A DNA stretch of 56,163 bases, taken from Bacillota bacterium (GTDB taxonomy: Bacteria > Bacillota > Clostridia > Oscillospirales > Ruminococcaceae). The notes beneath the pieces are model-generated. The model was not told where the DNA came from. It did no database searches and saw only the letters and a list, made by a program, of their open reading frames with translations. This document shows, piece by piece, positions 7,735 to 16,838 of this stretch. The stretch spans positions 1 to 56,163 of the forward strand of contig JAEZVA010000041.1 of NCBI GenBank assembly GCA_023443315.1. The letters are read 5' to 3'. The translations under genes and the position numbers were made by a program. The number at the start of each line of letters is the position of its first letter. The stretch's first letter is position 1.

Positions 7735-8255
7735 ATATAACTAGCCTTGTTATTCCGGTAACCATTGCGGCGATCTTCTGCGTGGGCATCTACCAGGGGG
7801 TGGATGTATTCGGCGAGTTTGTGGCAGGGGCGAAGGAGGGTGTGCAGACCACCGTCAACATCCTGCCCGCGTTAATCGCAATCATGACGGCGATAGGAAT
7901 GTTCCGCGCCTCGGGTGCGCTCGATATCCTGACCAACGCTGCAGAGCCAATCTCGTCGTTGCTCCAAATGCCAAAGGAGGTAGTGCCACTCACCCTGCTG
8001 CGCCCCATCTCGGGCAGCGGCGCGCTGGTGATTGTGGAGGATATCTTAAAAAACAGCGGTCCCGACAGCCTGGCGGGGCGTGTGGCAAGCGTGATGATGG
8101 GTTCTACCGAGACCACCTTTTATACGGTGGCGGTGTATTACAGCGCGGCGGGTATCAGCAAGACGCGGTACACCGTACCCTGCGCGCTCGTCGGCGATAT
8201 GGTGGGGTTTGTTATGAGCACGACGCTCGTGCGCATTCTAATGCCTTTGACGTAA
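7731..8255 (+). CDS. spmB: Spore maturation protein B
   Basis: A 174-aa partner of SpmA with the same Gate-type fold. Visible motifs are GVDVFGEFVAGAKEGV near residue 27, LPALIAIMTAIGMFRASGALD, and LLRPISGSGALVI followed by GPDSLAGRVASVMMGSTETTFYTVAVYYSAAGI (cited in parts). It is full length, with about five membrane segments. Its start overlaps the spmA stop by four bases. Together they place the organism among endospore formers. No terminator is evident before the convergent ABC gene at 8305. Confidence 0.93.
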   Translation: MNITSLVIPVTIAAIFCVGIYQGVDVFGEFVAGAKEGVQTTVNILPALIAIMTAIGMFRASGALDILTNAAEPISSLLQMPKEVVPLTLLRPISGSGALVIVEDILKNSGPDSLAGRVASVMMGSTETTFYTVAVYYSAAGISKTRYTVPCALVGDMVGFVMSTTLVRILMPLT

Positions 8256-8304
8256 TAAAAAACAAGTCTGTTTGTGATGCAGCAAAACCATACGCACGTT
8301 TACA

Positions 8305-9018
8305 CTAGCCTTCTAAAGGGGTGTAAGCGGGATTTTTGCTGTCTTCGCTTATTTTGCCGTCCGCGATGCGCACAATGCGTTCTGCGGTTTTGGCAATCAG
8401 GTTATCATGGGTAATGAGTATGATGGTGCGCCCCTCGGCGTGCAACTCGTGCAAAATGTGTATGACATCGCTGCCCGATTTTGAGTCGAGGTTGCCTGTC
8501 GGCTCATCCGCCAAGATAATGGGGGGGCGTGCCGCAATGGCACGCGCAATGGCGACGCGCTGCTGCTGACCGCCCGACATCTGCGTGGGCTTGTGGTGTG
8601 TTCGGTTGAGAAGCCCCACTCTACCCAGCGACTCCTTCGAGATTTTGTGGCGTTCCTCTCTGCCAAGACCGCGGTAGATGAGCGGAAGCTCTACGTTTTC
8701 CATCGCATCTAGGCTCTGAATCAGGTTAAAGCCCTGAAAGATAAAGCCAATCTGTTCGTTGCGGATGTCCGAAAGCTCATCGTCCGTCATTTTGGACACA
8801 TCCTCGCCCGCTAGGTAATATTCGCCGGAGGAGGGTACGTCCAGACAGCCCAGCATGTTCATCAGGGTGCTTTTGCCCGAACCGGACTGCCCGATAATCG
8901 CGACAAATTCCCCCGTGTTTATCGTAAGGTTTACGCCGTCGAGCGCACGCACCTCGTTCTCACCGGGGTTGTAGATTTTGTATACATCCTTAATCTCAAT
9001 TAGCGTTTGTGAAGACAT
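8305..9018 (-). CDS. ABC transporter ATPase, LolD/MacB type
   Basis: A 237-aa ATPase with Walker A GQSGSGKS (residues 43-50), the Q-loop in FIFQGFNLI, signature MSGGQQQ (147-153), Walker B IILADE (167-172) and the switch His in LITHD. The EVRALDGVNL start and the NLIQSLDAMENVELPL stretch are typical of the LolD/MacB/FtsE class, which usually works with FtsX-like permeases in antimicrobial peptide export, lipoprotein release or cell-wall control. No FtsX-like permease is in the window: the upstream neighbour is a divergent NatA-type ATPase. It is therefore an orphan ATPase or serves a distant permease. Confidence 0.9.
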   Translation of the reverse strand: MSSQTLIEIKDVYKIYNPGENEVRALDGVNLTINTGEFVAIIGQSGSGKSTLMNMLGCLDVPSSGEYYLAGEDVSKMTDDELSDIRNEQIGFIFQGFNLIQSLDAMENVELPLIYRGLGREERHKISKESLGRVGLLNRTHHKPTQMSGGQQQRVAIARAIAARPPIILADEPTGNLDSKSGSDVIHILHELHAEGRTIILITHDNLIAKTAERIVRIADGKISEDSKNPAYTPLEG

Positions 9019-9258
9019 ATTTTCAATCCTTTCGCCGCATGCTGTCTGTTTGAGGAAGCATAATTTACAAGTTTTTCATTAACCTATGAACCGTAATGTG
9101 ATATAATTAACTTAGTTTTGCGTTTACTTTTAGTAATCAGCAATTCCCAGTAAGTGAGCGATCACAACCTATAGTATAACCGATATAAAGAGCAGTCAAG
9201 CATAATAATGTTAATTTTTAACCGAGACAGTTCGCTTTTGCAGGAAGGAAGGATAGCA

Positions 9259-9987
9259 ATGCAGGCAACTTTGGTTGTAGACAACCTGTGCAAGAATTAC
9301 GGTAAGAAGGAAGCCGTGAAAAACGTCAGCTTTTCGGTGGAAAAGGGGGAGATCTTTGCCCTAATTGGACCAAACGGAGCGGGCAAAACCTCTACCATCC
9401 GCGTGGTAGCGACACTGATTACCCCTACGTCGGGGGACGCACTGGTGGATGGGGTAAGCGTTGTAAAGAATCCCGCTGCGGTGCGTAGCTCCATTACCTA
9501 CCTGCCCGACGAGGCGGGGGCTTACAAGAATATGACGGGTGCGCGTTATCTCGATTTTATGGCGTCCTTATTTGCCGCAAACAAGCAGCAAAAGGAGGAG
9601 ATGGTGCGCACCGCCAGCGAGATCTGCGGGCTGGGCGACCGCCTTACAGATAAGATTTCGACCTACAGCCGCGGCATGATACGCAAAATGCTGCTTTCGC
9701 GCGCGGTGATGAGCCGCCCCAAGCTTGCCGTGCTCGACGAGCCCACGAGCGGGCTGGACATTATTAATGCCCTTGAGATTCGCCGTATGATAAAGGAACT
9801 TGCTGCAGGAGGCATGTCGTTTTTGGTTTCGTCGCACAATATGCTTGAGATAGAGTTTATATCCGGGCGCGTGGGAATCATCAACGACGGCGTACTGCTC
9901 GAATGCGGCAAGCCCGATGAGCTAAAGCAAAAGTACGGTGCACAAAACCTCGAAGAGGTGTTTGAAAGGGCGGTGACCAACGCATGA
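9259..9987 (+). CDS. ABC-2 exporter ATPase, NatA type
   Basis: A 242-aa ATPase with Walker A GPNGAGKT (37-44), signature YSRGM (136-140) and Walker B LAVLDE (156-161), followed by SGLD and an SSHN switch. The YSRGM form of the signature is common in NatA and drug or bacteriocin export ATPases. I start at ATG 9259, after AAGGAAGGA; the frame is open back to 9208 without a site. The stop overlaps the start of the permease gene (ATGA). With NatB it should drive export of a small ion, drug or peptide from the cytoplasm. The substrate is not readable. Confidence 0.88.
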   Translation: MQATLVVDNLCKNYGKKEAVKNVSFSVEKGEIFALIGPNGAGKTSTIRVVATLITPTSGDALVDGVSVVKNPAAVRSSITYLPDEAGAYKNMTGARYLDFMASLFAANKQQKEEMVRTASEICGLGDRLTDKISTYSRGMIRKMLLSRAVMSRPKLAVLDEPTSGLDIINALEIRRMIKELAAGGMSFLVSSHNMLEIEFISGRVGIINDGVLLECGKPDELKQKYGAQNLEEVFERAVTNA

Positions 9988-11306
9988 GCCGGTTTTTGAT
10001 TTTGCTTAAAAAAGAGCTGCGCGATATGATTACCGTTCAGGCGCTTTTGCCCATGATTATTGTACTCGTGGTGTTCTCGCTGCTCGGGCAGTTTATCGGC
10101 AGCGCGACGCAAGAAGTAGCAGAGAGCGGTAATGTCGTTGTGGTTGCAGACCTTGACAACACTGCATCGTCCCAAGATATCTTAGCCCGCTTGGAACAGA
10201 GTGGGTATCAAATCAACCAGCTGCCGACCTTTGGCGTAAACCCCATCACATCAGCACTACAAAACGGACATAACAGCGTGCTGATTATTGAGCAGGGGTT
10301 TGAGCACGCTCTGCAAAACGGCACAGCGCCAAAGATTACCCTGCACACGCGCCTTACCTCCTTTGCGGTACTGTCCACCATGATGGGCTCGCAAACGCAA
10401 AATGCGGTACAGGAGATGGAGGGGCTGATAAAAGAGGACCTGTTTGCAAAGTCAGGCGTAGTAGATACCGCGCTGTATGAGTCGCCTGTTACCTTGCAGG
10501 AGGTCACCCATGTCAACGACAAGTCCGCGCAGGTGTCGTCGAGCGTGGTACAGTCCATTGCAATGTCCCAGACCATCTTTGTGCCGATGATTATCTTTAT
10601 CATTGTGGTTATGGCGTCACAGATGACTGCGACTGCCATCGCCAACGAAAAGGGCGACAAGACGCTCGAGACGCTGCTTTCCACCCCCGTATCCCGCCTT
10701 GCGGTGTTGTTTTCCAAGATGACTGCGGCGGGCATTGGCTCTTTGTTTATGTCGGTGGTGTTTTTGCTGGGGTTTTCAAGCTACATGGGCGCGCTCAGCG
10801 GCGGGATGAACGGCATGGCACCACAAACCGATGCTATACAAAGCATTGGCATTACCGATGTCTCCACCGCAATGACTACATTGGGGCTAACCCTTTCGCC
10901 GGTGCAGTTTGTTGTTATTGGCATTGAGCTGTTTACCACCATCCTGATAGCGCTTGCCATATCCACCATGCTCGGCGCACTGGCCGAGGATATCAAGGGC
11001 GTTCAGACGGCGATTACCCCCATCATGTTCTGCGTGATGATACCCTACCTCATCTCGTTGTTTGCCGACATTACAGCGTTGCCTACCATGTTACGCATTC
11101 CGCTGTATCTAATCCCCTTTACCCATACGTTTGTCGCAACGGCGGCGATGGTGTTCGGCGACCATACCCTTGTGGTGTTCGGTATTGTGTATCAGCTTGC
11201 GTTTTTGGCGCTGTCGCTGTTTTTGGCGGTGCGGTTGTTCTCGTCCGACAGGCTGTTTACGGCAAAGCTCACACGGCGTAAGACCAAAAAGGGTTCCGCC
11301 GTTTAA
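9984..11306 (+). CDS. ABC-2 type permease, NatB/YhaP-like
   Basis: A 440-aa permease. The first helix (about residues 18-38) is followed by a large extracytoplasmic domain of about 170 residues. Five to six C-terminal helices then start at MSQTIFVPMIIFIIVVMASQ. The motif AIANEKGDKTLETLLSTPVS just before the third helix is the hallmark of ABC-2/NatB permeases. It is translationally coupled to the ATPase. A basic tail (RRKTKKG) faces the cytoplasm. It likely exports sodium, a drug or a lipid-like molecule; family membership is clear but the substrate is not. Confidence 0.87.
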   Translation: MSRFLILLKKELRDMITVQALLPMIIVLVVFSLLGQFIGSATQEVAESGNVVVVADLDNTASSQDILARLEQSGYQINQLPTFGVNPITSALQNGHNSVLIIEQGFEHALQNGTAPKITLHTRLTSFAVLSTMMGSQTQNAVQEMEGLIKEDLFAKSGVVDTALYESPVTLQEVTHVNDKSAQVSSSVVQSIAMSQTIFVPMIIFIIVVMASQMTATAIANEKGDKTLETLLSTPVSRLAVLFSKMTAAGIGSLFMSVVFLLGFSSYMGALSGGMNGMAPQTDAIQSIGITDVSTAMTTLGLTLSPVQFVVIGIELFTTILIALAISTMLGALAEDIKGVQTAITPIMFCVMIPYLISLFADITALPTMLRIPLYLIPFTHTFVATAAMVFGDHTLVVFGIVYQLAFLALSLFLAVRLFSSDRLFTAKLTRRKTKKGSAV

Positions 11307-11409
11307 TCGACACGGTTTGACAACGGGCATGCCAAAGCGGTAAAATAAAAACAACAAAAGAGAACTATTTGTCTGTTGCGCTGTTAGCAAAGACGGGAAG
11401 GCAAAACAC

Positions 11410-12435
11410 ATGAATCGATTGAAACGGGTATGCGCCTTTATGGCTATTGTTTTAACCCTGCAACTCCTTGCCTCCTGCACGGCGGGGCAGCCACAGCAGG
11501 GGCAGTCTTCACTTGCGCCGGAAGAACCGGTGGATATCAACTTTCCGCTGGACTTTGACGGGGTTTATATTGAGGCGATGCCAATGCGCATCGTATCGCT
11601 TTCTCCCGCCCTGACCGAGATCATCTGCGAGCTCGGCTACGAGGACAGATTGGTATGTCGCACCGATTACTGCGATTACCCAGACTCGGTATCGGCACTG
11701 CCAAGCGTGGGCACGGTTTTGATGCTGGATACCGCGGCGGTTTCGGCGCTAGAGCCCGACCTGATTGTGATGCAAGCGCCGCCTACCAATGAGGCGCTGA
11801 CCAAGCTACAGCAGACGGGTGCGCCCATTGTCACCCTGTCACGCGCCTACGACCTAGCGTCGACCGGCGAGCTGTATGCCAAGATCTTTAAGCTGATGGA
11901 GGGCACCGTAGAGGGTGTGGATAAGGGCGAGCGGTACAGCACGGAGTTTGCAGAGCGTATGGCAAACCTAAAAAGCGCCATTGAGCGCACCGTCCAAGCG
12001 ATGGAGGATGCGCCCGAATACACCGGTGCTTATATCGTGGACACCTACTCGATTGTCGCCACGCCTGATACCTACGAAGGCAAGCTGCTCGAGGTACTGG
12101 GGCTTGCAAACGCCGCTTCGGATGGTGCGAATTGGCAGTTCCCCCACGAAAAGCTCACTGCGGCAAAGCCATACATCCTGCTATGTGCAAGCGATATCGA
12201 GGTGGAAAGCCTTGCGGATAATAAGCGTCTTGGTGGCTTGGGTGCGGTGAAAAAGGAACGGGTGTATGCGGTAAACAGCGTAATCTTTGAGCGCCAAAGC
12301 CCACGACTAGCGGATGAGCTCGAACGTCTGGCAAAAGAGATGTACCCCGACCTAGTATTGAGCGTGGCATCTAGCGAGCCGGAATCATCTTCACAAGAGG
12401 AGCAACCGCAAGACGCCGACTCGTCGTCATCCTGA
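11410..12435 (+). CDS. BtuF/FecB-like substrate-binding lipoprotein
   Basis: A 341-aa lipoprotein. The signal peptide ends in LLASC, with the lipidated Cys near residue 23, and an acidic Ser-rich linker follows. The body matches helical-backbone binding proteins (cobalamin, siderophore and metal class): PMRIVSLSPALTEIICELG at residues 58-76, then a DYCDYP segment, ALEPDLIVMQ, and the long connecting helix around residues 175-200. The C-terminus is a Ser/Glu/Asp-rich tail (SSEPESSSQEE) that is probably disordered. No FecCD permease or matching ATPase is next to it; the upstream neighbours are an ABC-2 exporter, so it either shares a distant permease or acts as a sensor or scavenger. Confidence 0.8.
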   Translation: MNRLKRVCAFMAIVLTLQLLASCTAGQPQQGQSSLAPEEPVDINFPLDFDGVYIEAMPMRIVSLSPALTEIICELGYEDRLVCRTDYCDYPDSVSALPSVGTVLMLDTAAVSALEPDLIVMQAPPTNEALTKLQQTGAPIVTLSRAYDLASTGELYAKIFKLMEGTVEGVDKGERYSTEFAERMANLKSAIERTVQAMEDAPEYTGAYIVDTYSIVATPDTYEGKLLEVLGLANAASDGANWQFPHEKLTAAKPYILLCASDIEVESLADNKRLGGLGAVKKERVYAVNSVIFERQSPRLADELERLAKEMYPDLVLSVASSEPESSSQEEQPQDADSSSS

Positions 12436-12447
12436 TTTTAATATTTA

Positions 12448-12478
12448 AAGGCGGAAGGGTTTAAATCCCTTCCGCCTT
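12448..12478. terminator. Bidirectional terminator between the binding lipoprotein and secA
   Basis: A perfect 12-bp stem AAGGCGGAAGGG (12448-12459) pairs with 12467-12478 and is followed by CTTTGTT. It sits between two convergent genes and can end both. Confidence 0.8.
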
Positions 12479-12503
12479 CTTTGTTATTATCCTGATTTAT
12501 CGG

Positions 12504-15251
12504 TTACTGCTCGTTTAGCCCGCAGCATTTTTTGTACTTTTTGCCGCTGCCGCAGGGGCAGGCGTCGTTGCGCCCGACCTTGTCGCCCTTGTTGCGCACG
12601 GGCTGCTTTTTCTCGGAGCCGTCGCCGCCGCCGTAGGACGCGTGGGATACGTCTGCCACCTGTTCACGCTTTGGCTCCTCCTGTGTTCTGGGGCGAACGA
12701 AGAACAGCGCGCGCACCGTGCTTTCGCGAATGGAGCTAATCATCGCATCAAACATCTCAAAGCCTTCAAGCCGGTATTCCACTACAGGGTCGTGCTGGCC
12801 GTAGGCGCGCAGGTTGATGCCGCGCTTTAACTCTTCCATCGCGTCGATGTGGTCCATCCACTGCACGTCCACGTTTTTAAGCAGGATGACGCGCTCAATC
12901 TCGCGCATCAGCTCGGTGCCAAACTCCTTCTCGCGTGCGGTATAAACCTCATGCGCCTTATCGCGCAGTGCCTGTTTAATGTCGTCCTTTTGCGCCTCGC
13001 TAAGCTCCTCAGTAGTAAGCCGCAGACTGTCTTTTGTGGTAAGCCAGCCCATGTAGTAGTCGCGCAGCCCCTCAAGGTTCCAGTCGTCGTGTACATCGCC
13101 GTCCGTTAGGTAGGTATCCACAACAGCAGAGATGCTGTCATCTATCATCTTTTGAATGTATTCGCCGAGATCCTCGCCGTCAAGCACCTTTGCACGTTGA
13201 CCATAGATGATCTCGCGCTGGCGGTTCATTACATCGTCAAACCGCAGCACGTTTTTACGTATCGAGAAGTTGCGTCCTTCCACCTTGCGCTGCGCCGATT
13301 CGATGGAGTTGGAGAGCATGCGTGTCTCAAGCGGCATATCCTCCTCAACACCCAGCGTGTTCATCAGCGACTGGATGCGCTCGCCGCCGAACAGGCGCAT
13401 GAGGTCGTCCTCAAGCGAGATGAAGAACTGGCTTTCGCCGGGGTCGCCCTGACGACCGGCGCGACCGCGCAGCTGGTTGTCAATGCGGCGGGACTCATGA
13501 CGTTCGGTTCCCAGAATAAACAGACCGCCCGCCTCGCGAACCCGATCCGCCTCGCCTTTAATCTCCTGCTTATGTTTTTCGACAAGGGCGCGGAATGTCG
13601 AACGCGCTAAGAGAATCTGCTCGTCCTCGGTGTTAAACTGACTGACGGCGTTTGCGATCATGTCCTCGTCGCTGCCCTGCTTACGCATCTCGGCCTTTGC
13701 CATAAACTCGGGGTTGCCGCCCAGCATGATGTCGGTTCCGCGTCCCGCCATGTTGGTGGCGATGGTGACGGCACCGAACTTACCGGCCTGTGCGACAATC
13801 TCGGCTTCCTTGTCGTGGTACTTTGCGTTAAGTACCTCGTGCTTGATGCCGCGGCGCTTGAGCATGGCGCTGAGCAGCTCGGAGCGTTCAATCGAGATGG
13901 TGCCCACTAGGATGGGCTGCCCCTTTTTATGGCACTCAGCAATCTTGTCTATTATCGCCTCGAACTTCGCATTCGCGGTCTTGTAGATGACATCGGGGTG
14001 GTCGGTGCGTATCATCGGACGGTTGGTGGGCATCTCAATGGAATCGAGATTATAGATCTCGCGGAACTCCGCCTCTTCGGTCAGAGCCGTACCGGTCATA
14101 CCCGAAAGCTTGTTATATAGTCTAAAGTAGTTTTGGAATGTAATGGTGGCATAGGTCTTGCTCTCACGCGCCACCGCCACGTGCTCCTTCGCCTCGATTG
14201 CCTGGTGCAGACCCTCGTTATAGCGCCGCCCGAGCATCAGACGACCGGTGAACTCGTCTACAATAATAACCTCGCCGTCCTTGACCACATAGTCGATGTC
14301 GCGCGTCATAATGCCGTGGGCGCGCACCGCCTGATTCAGATGGTGAAGCAGGGTGCTGTTTTCCGAGTCCATCAGATTTTCTACGTTAAAGTAACGCTCC
14401 GCCTTTTCTACGCCGGAAGGGGTTAAGGTGGCGGTTCGTGCCTTTTCGTCTACGATGTAGTCGCCGCCCAGGCTGTCGTTGTCCTCTTTGTCGTTAAGCT
14501 CTGCAAATTTAACCATCTGCAAGGTGTGTACAAAACGGTCGGCGCGCTCATACAGGTCGGTGCTTTTATCACCAGGACCTGAGATGATAAGCGGCGTTCT
14601 CGCCTCGTCGATTAAAATCGAGTCTACCTCATCCACGATGGCGTAATGGTGACTGCGCTGTACGCGCTTTTCCTTGTATATCACCATGTTGTCACGCAGG
14701 TAGTCAAAGCCGAACTCGTTGTTGGTTCCGTATGTGATGTCGCAGGCATAGGCAGTGCGGCGTTCCTCCTCGGTCAGACCATGCACAATCAGCCCCACCG
14801 AAAGCCCCAGAAAATGATACACCTTGCCGATAAGCTCTGCCGCGTAACGAGCAAGGTAGTCGTTTACCGTTACGATGTGAACACCCTTGCCCTCGAGCGC
14901 ATTCAAATAAGCAGGCAGCGAGGCAACAAGCGTTTTGCCTTCACCGGTTTTCATCTCGGCAATGCGCCCTTGATGCAGGATGATTCCACCGAGTACCTGC
15001 ACGGGGAAGGCGCGCAGACCAAGTACCCGGTCACCCGCCTCGCGGCAAACCGCAAACGCATCGGGAAGCAGGTCGTCAAGCGACTCGCCGCCCGCTAGAC
15101 GCTCGCGCAAAAGCGCGGTCTGCTCCTTTAACTGAGAATCGGACATCGCGCGGTAGTGCTCCTCAAGGGCGAGCACCGCCTCCTTTTGGTGCTCCACACG
15201 CTTGATCTCACGTGCACTGTAGCTGCCAAAAATTTTAGAAATTAAACCCAT
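12504..15251 (-). CDS. secA: Preprotein translocase ATPase SecA
   Basis: A 915-aa motor of the Sec pathway, which pushes unfolded preproteins through SecYEG. Visible are Walker A KTGEGKT (101-107), the DEVDSILIDEARTPL motor box, the preprotein cross-linking domain, the NMAGRGTDIMLGG motif of the second nucleotide-binding domain, the GRAGRQGDPG arginine-finger region, and a C-terminal zinc SEC-C motif CPCGSGKKYKKCCG. I start at ATG 15251, where the family N-terminus MGLISKIFG begins, with GGAG upstream. The frame is open to 15404, but that extension is not SecA-like. Length and domain order are complete. It stands alone with its own promoter, and the two giant secreted proteins in the window are likely clients. 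Confidence 0.98.
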   Translation of the reverse strand: MGLISKIFGSYSAREIKRVEHQKEAVLALEEHYRAMSDSQLKEQTALLRERLAGGESLDDLLPDAFAVCREAGDRVLGLRAFPVQVLGGIILHQGRIAEMKTGEGKTLVASLPAYLNALEGKGVHIVTVNDYLARYAAELIGKVYHFLGLSVGLIVHGLTEEERRTAYACDITYGTNNEFGFDYLRDNMVIYKEKRVQRSHHYAIVDEVDSILIDEARTPLIISGPGDKSTDLYERADRFVHTLQMVKFAELNDKEDNDSLGGDYIVDEKARTATLTPSGVEKAERYFNVENLMDSENSTLLHHLNQAVRAHGIMTRDIDYVVKDGEVIIVDEFTGRLMLGRRYNEGLHQAIEAKEHVAVARESKTYATITFQNYFRLYNKLSGMTGTALTEEAEFREIYNLDSIEMPTNRPMIRTDHPDVIYKTANAKFEAIIDKIAECHKKGQPILVGTISIERSELLSAMLKRRGIKHEVLNAKYHDKEAEIVAQAGKFGAVTIATNMAGRGTDIMLGGNPEFMAKAEMRKQGSDEDMIANAVSQFNTEDEQILLARSTFRALVEKHKQEIKGEADRVREAGGLFILGTERHESRRIDNQLRGRAGRQGDPGESQFFISLEDDLMRLFGGERIQSLMNTLGVEEDMPLETRMLSNSIESAQRKVEGRNFSIRKNVLRFDDVMNRQREIIYGQRAKVLDGEDLGEYIQKMIDDSISAVVDTYLTDGDVHDDWNLEGLRDYYMGWLTTKDSLRLTTEELSEAQKDDIKQALRDKAHEVYTAREKEFGTELMREIERVILLKNVDVQWMDHIDAMEELKRGINLRAYGQHDPVVEYRLEGFEMFDAMISSIRESTVRALFFVRPRTQEEPKREQVADVSHASYGGGDGSEKKQPVRNKGDKVGRNDACPCGSGKKYKKCCGLNEQ

Positions 15252-15413
15252 ATCGATAAGCTCCGTTCCGCCGCTGCATGCGGCAATTGTACGCAACACA
15301 ACAAGACAATAAAAAAGTGGCGTATAAAATAAGGGGCATCCCCCCGAGAACAGGGGAAGTGCCGCTATGGCCATTATTGCCTTTTGAAATACAAAACATG
15401 TCAACCAACGTTA

Positions 15414-15442
15414 ATTGTACTATCCCCCCTAACCTTTGTCAA
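15414..15442 (-). promoter_or_regulatory. Promoter of secA
   Basis: On the minus strand, TTGACA (15437-15442) and TACAAT (15414-15419) are separated by 17 bases, about 160 bases before the secA start. The leader carries an imperfect GC-rich hairpin around 15333-15362 of unknown meaning. Confidence 0.7.
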
Positions 15443-15573
15443 ACGAATAATGCGGTTAATTGTAAATGACATTTTAATGTTTTGTAACTTTTAATAAGCA
15501 GGGCAAAAAGTCGATAAATAGTGGTTAAATAACGATTAGTGAGTATTATGTTGTAGGGATTGCGCGCAAATAC

Positions 15574-15602
15574 TTGAAAATAAATCCAAATAATGCTACG
15601 AT
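15574..15602 (+). promoter_or_regulatory. Promoter of the GGDEF gene
   Basis: TTGAAA (15574-15579) and TACGAT (15597-15602) are 17 bases apart and lie about 60 bases before the proposed GTG start. Confidence 0.6.
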
Positions 15603-15660
15603 TAGAACATTGTTTTAGGAGTTGTTTTGGTTATATGGGCTTGCATAAATCGGATGGAAA

Positions 15661-16761
15661 GTGCGGTGTATCTGTTTGGCTGAGCGAAGAATAAAAAAAA
15701 CAGTAGAGATGTGTCTTGGCAAGCTGTCCATCGAAGGGCTGTATGGACGGATTGTTTTGCTGAGCGCTGTCGTTCACGGCATATATCTGGTTGCTTTTAT
15801 GCATTCGCGCTTAACTGGCCTTTGCTTTTTTGAGGGAGTATGTATCGCCGCTTTGTTGCTGCTGTTGCTTGCGGTGCGGCAAAGGACGTTTGCTGTGCTG
15901 ATTTTTGTGCTGCACCTTGTGGCGTTTTCCGCGTTTGCCATCGGAACACTTTCCTTTGGGTGGATGGTTGGATTTGAGTTCGGGTTGATATGCATGCTGC
16001 TGTTAGAACGGCACTTTATATACCGAAGCAAGACCACCCCTAAGGTGATACGTGCGGCTGAGGTTATGCTGCTTCTTGTTGTCGGACTGTTTTCATTAAA
16101 CTACCGAGCGCCGTTTGCGAACAGCTTGGACCCGTGGGTGCGAAACCTGCTGTTTGTCACCAACTTTACCGTGCTTGTTGTGGGCGTTGTGGCTAACGCG
16201 GTGGTTGGCGACGAGAACGGCGACGTTGCGGTTATGGTTTTGCAGGAAAAGGCAAGCTACCTTCAGCACCTTGCCGATACCGACTCCCTTACCAATCTGC
16301 CCAATCGCCGCAGTATGCTGCAACTGCTGGAAGCATCGTTAAAGCAAAGCCGGCAGATGGGAGAGCCGTTGTGTGTGGTTATGTGCGACATCGACGATTT
16401 TAAGTACATCAACGACACCTACGGTCACGCAAGCGGCGATTTTGCGCTGAAAATGATTGCCGACACCATTACCGAATACCTCGGAGACAGCGAAATCGTG
16501 TGCCGCTGGGGCGGAGAAGAGTTTTTGGTGCTGCTTGAAAACACAAGCCTTGCACATGCAAAAGAGATTGTAAACGGTCTGCGCCGCGCGGTGGAAACCA
16601 CCCCGTTTGTGTACTGCGGGCGCATCCTTGCCATCACCATGACGATGGGCATTACCCAGAGCTGGGAGGGTGCCACGGTGACGGAACTCGTTGAACAGGC
16701 GGATATGCTGATGTATGCGGGTAAGCGCAGGGGAAAAAACTGTGTGGTGCCCAGTCGGTAA
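15661..16761 (+). CDS. Membrane-bound GGDEF diguanylate cyclase
   Basis: About 366 residues. The N-terminal half has five to six membrane helices (about residues 28-180) without a recognised sensor domain. A short linker (EKASYLQHLADTDSLTNLPN) leads into a GGDEF domain that runs to the C-terminus. The active-site motif is GGEEF (284-288), an active variant, with DIDDFKYINDTYGH as the metal and nucleotide site. The RxxD inhibitory site normally found five residues before GGDEF is absent (GDSEIVCRW instead), so product feedback may be weak. It should make cyclic di-GMP in response to a membrane or extracellular cue. The start is uncertain: GTG 15661, or ATG 15709, which loses 16 residues without harming the first helix. 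No phosphodiesterase or PilZ gene is nearby. Confidence 0.88.
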   Translation: MRCICLAERRIKKTVEMCLGKLSIEGLYGRIVLLSAVVHGIYLVAFMHSRLTGLCFFEGVCIAALLLLLLAVRQRTFAVLIFVLHLVAFSAFAIGTLSFGWMVGFEFGLICMLLLERHFIYRSKTTPKVIRAAEVMLLLVVGLFSLNYRAPFANSLDPWVRNLLFVTNFTVLVVGVVANAVVGDENGDVAVMVLQEKASYLQHLADTDSLTNLPNRRSMLQLLEASLKQSRQMGEPLCVVMCDIDDFKYINDTYGHASGDFALKMIADTITEYLGDSEIVCRWGGEEFLVLLENTSLAHAKEIVNGLRRAVETTPFVYCGRILAITMTMGITQSWEGATVTELVEQADMLMYAGKRRGKNCVVPSR

Positions 16762-16838
16762 CGGTTATACTGGCTTGATAGCAAATCATGTAAGCCGCGG
16801 TTCTATGAAAACGCAGCGGAAAAGGATGTGGTATAGTT

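Noticed and set aside
15333..15362. GC-rich hairpin in the secA leader considered as a riboswitch or T-box
   Set aside because: It is a single imperfect stem without any conserved riboswitch or T-box sequence that I can recognise.
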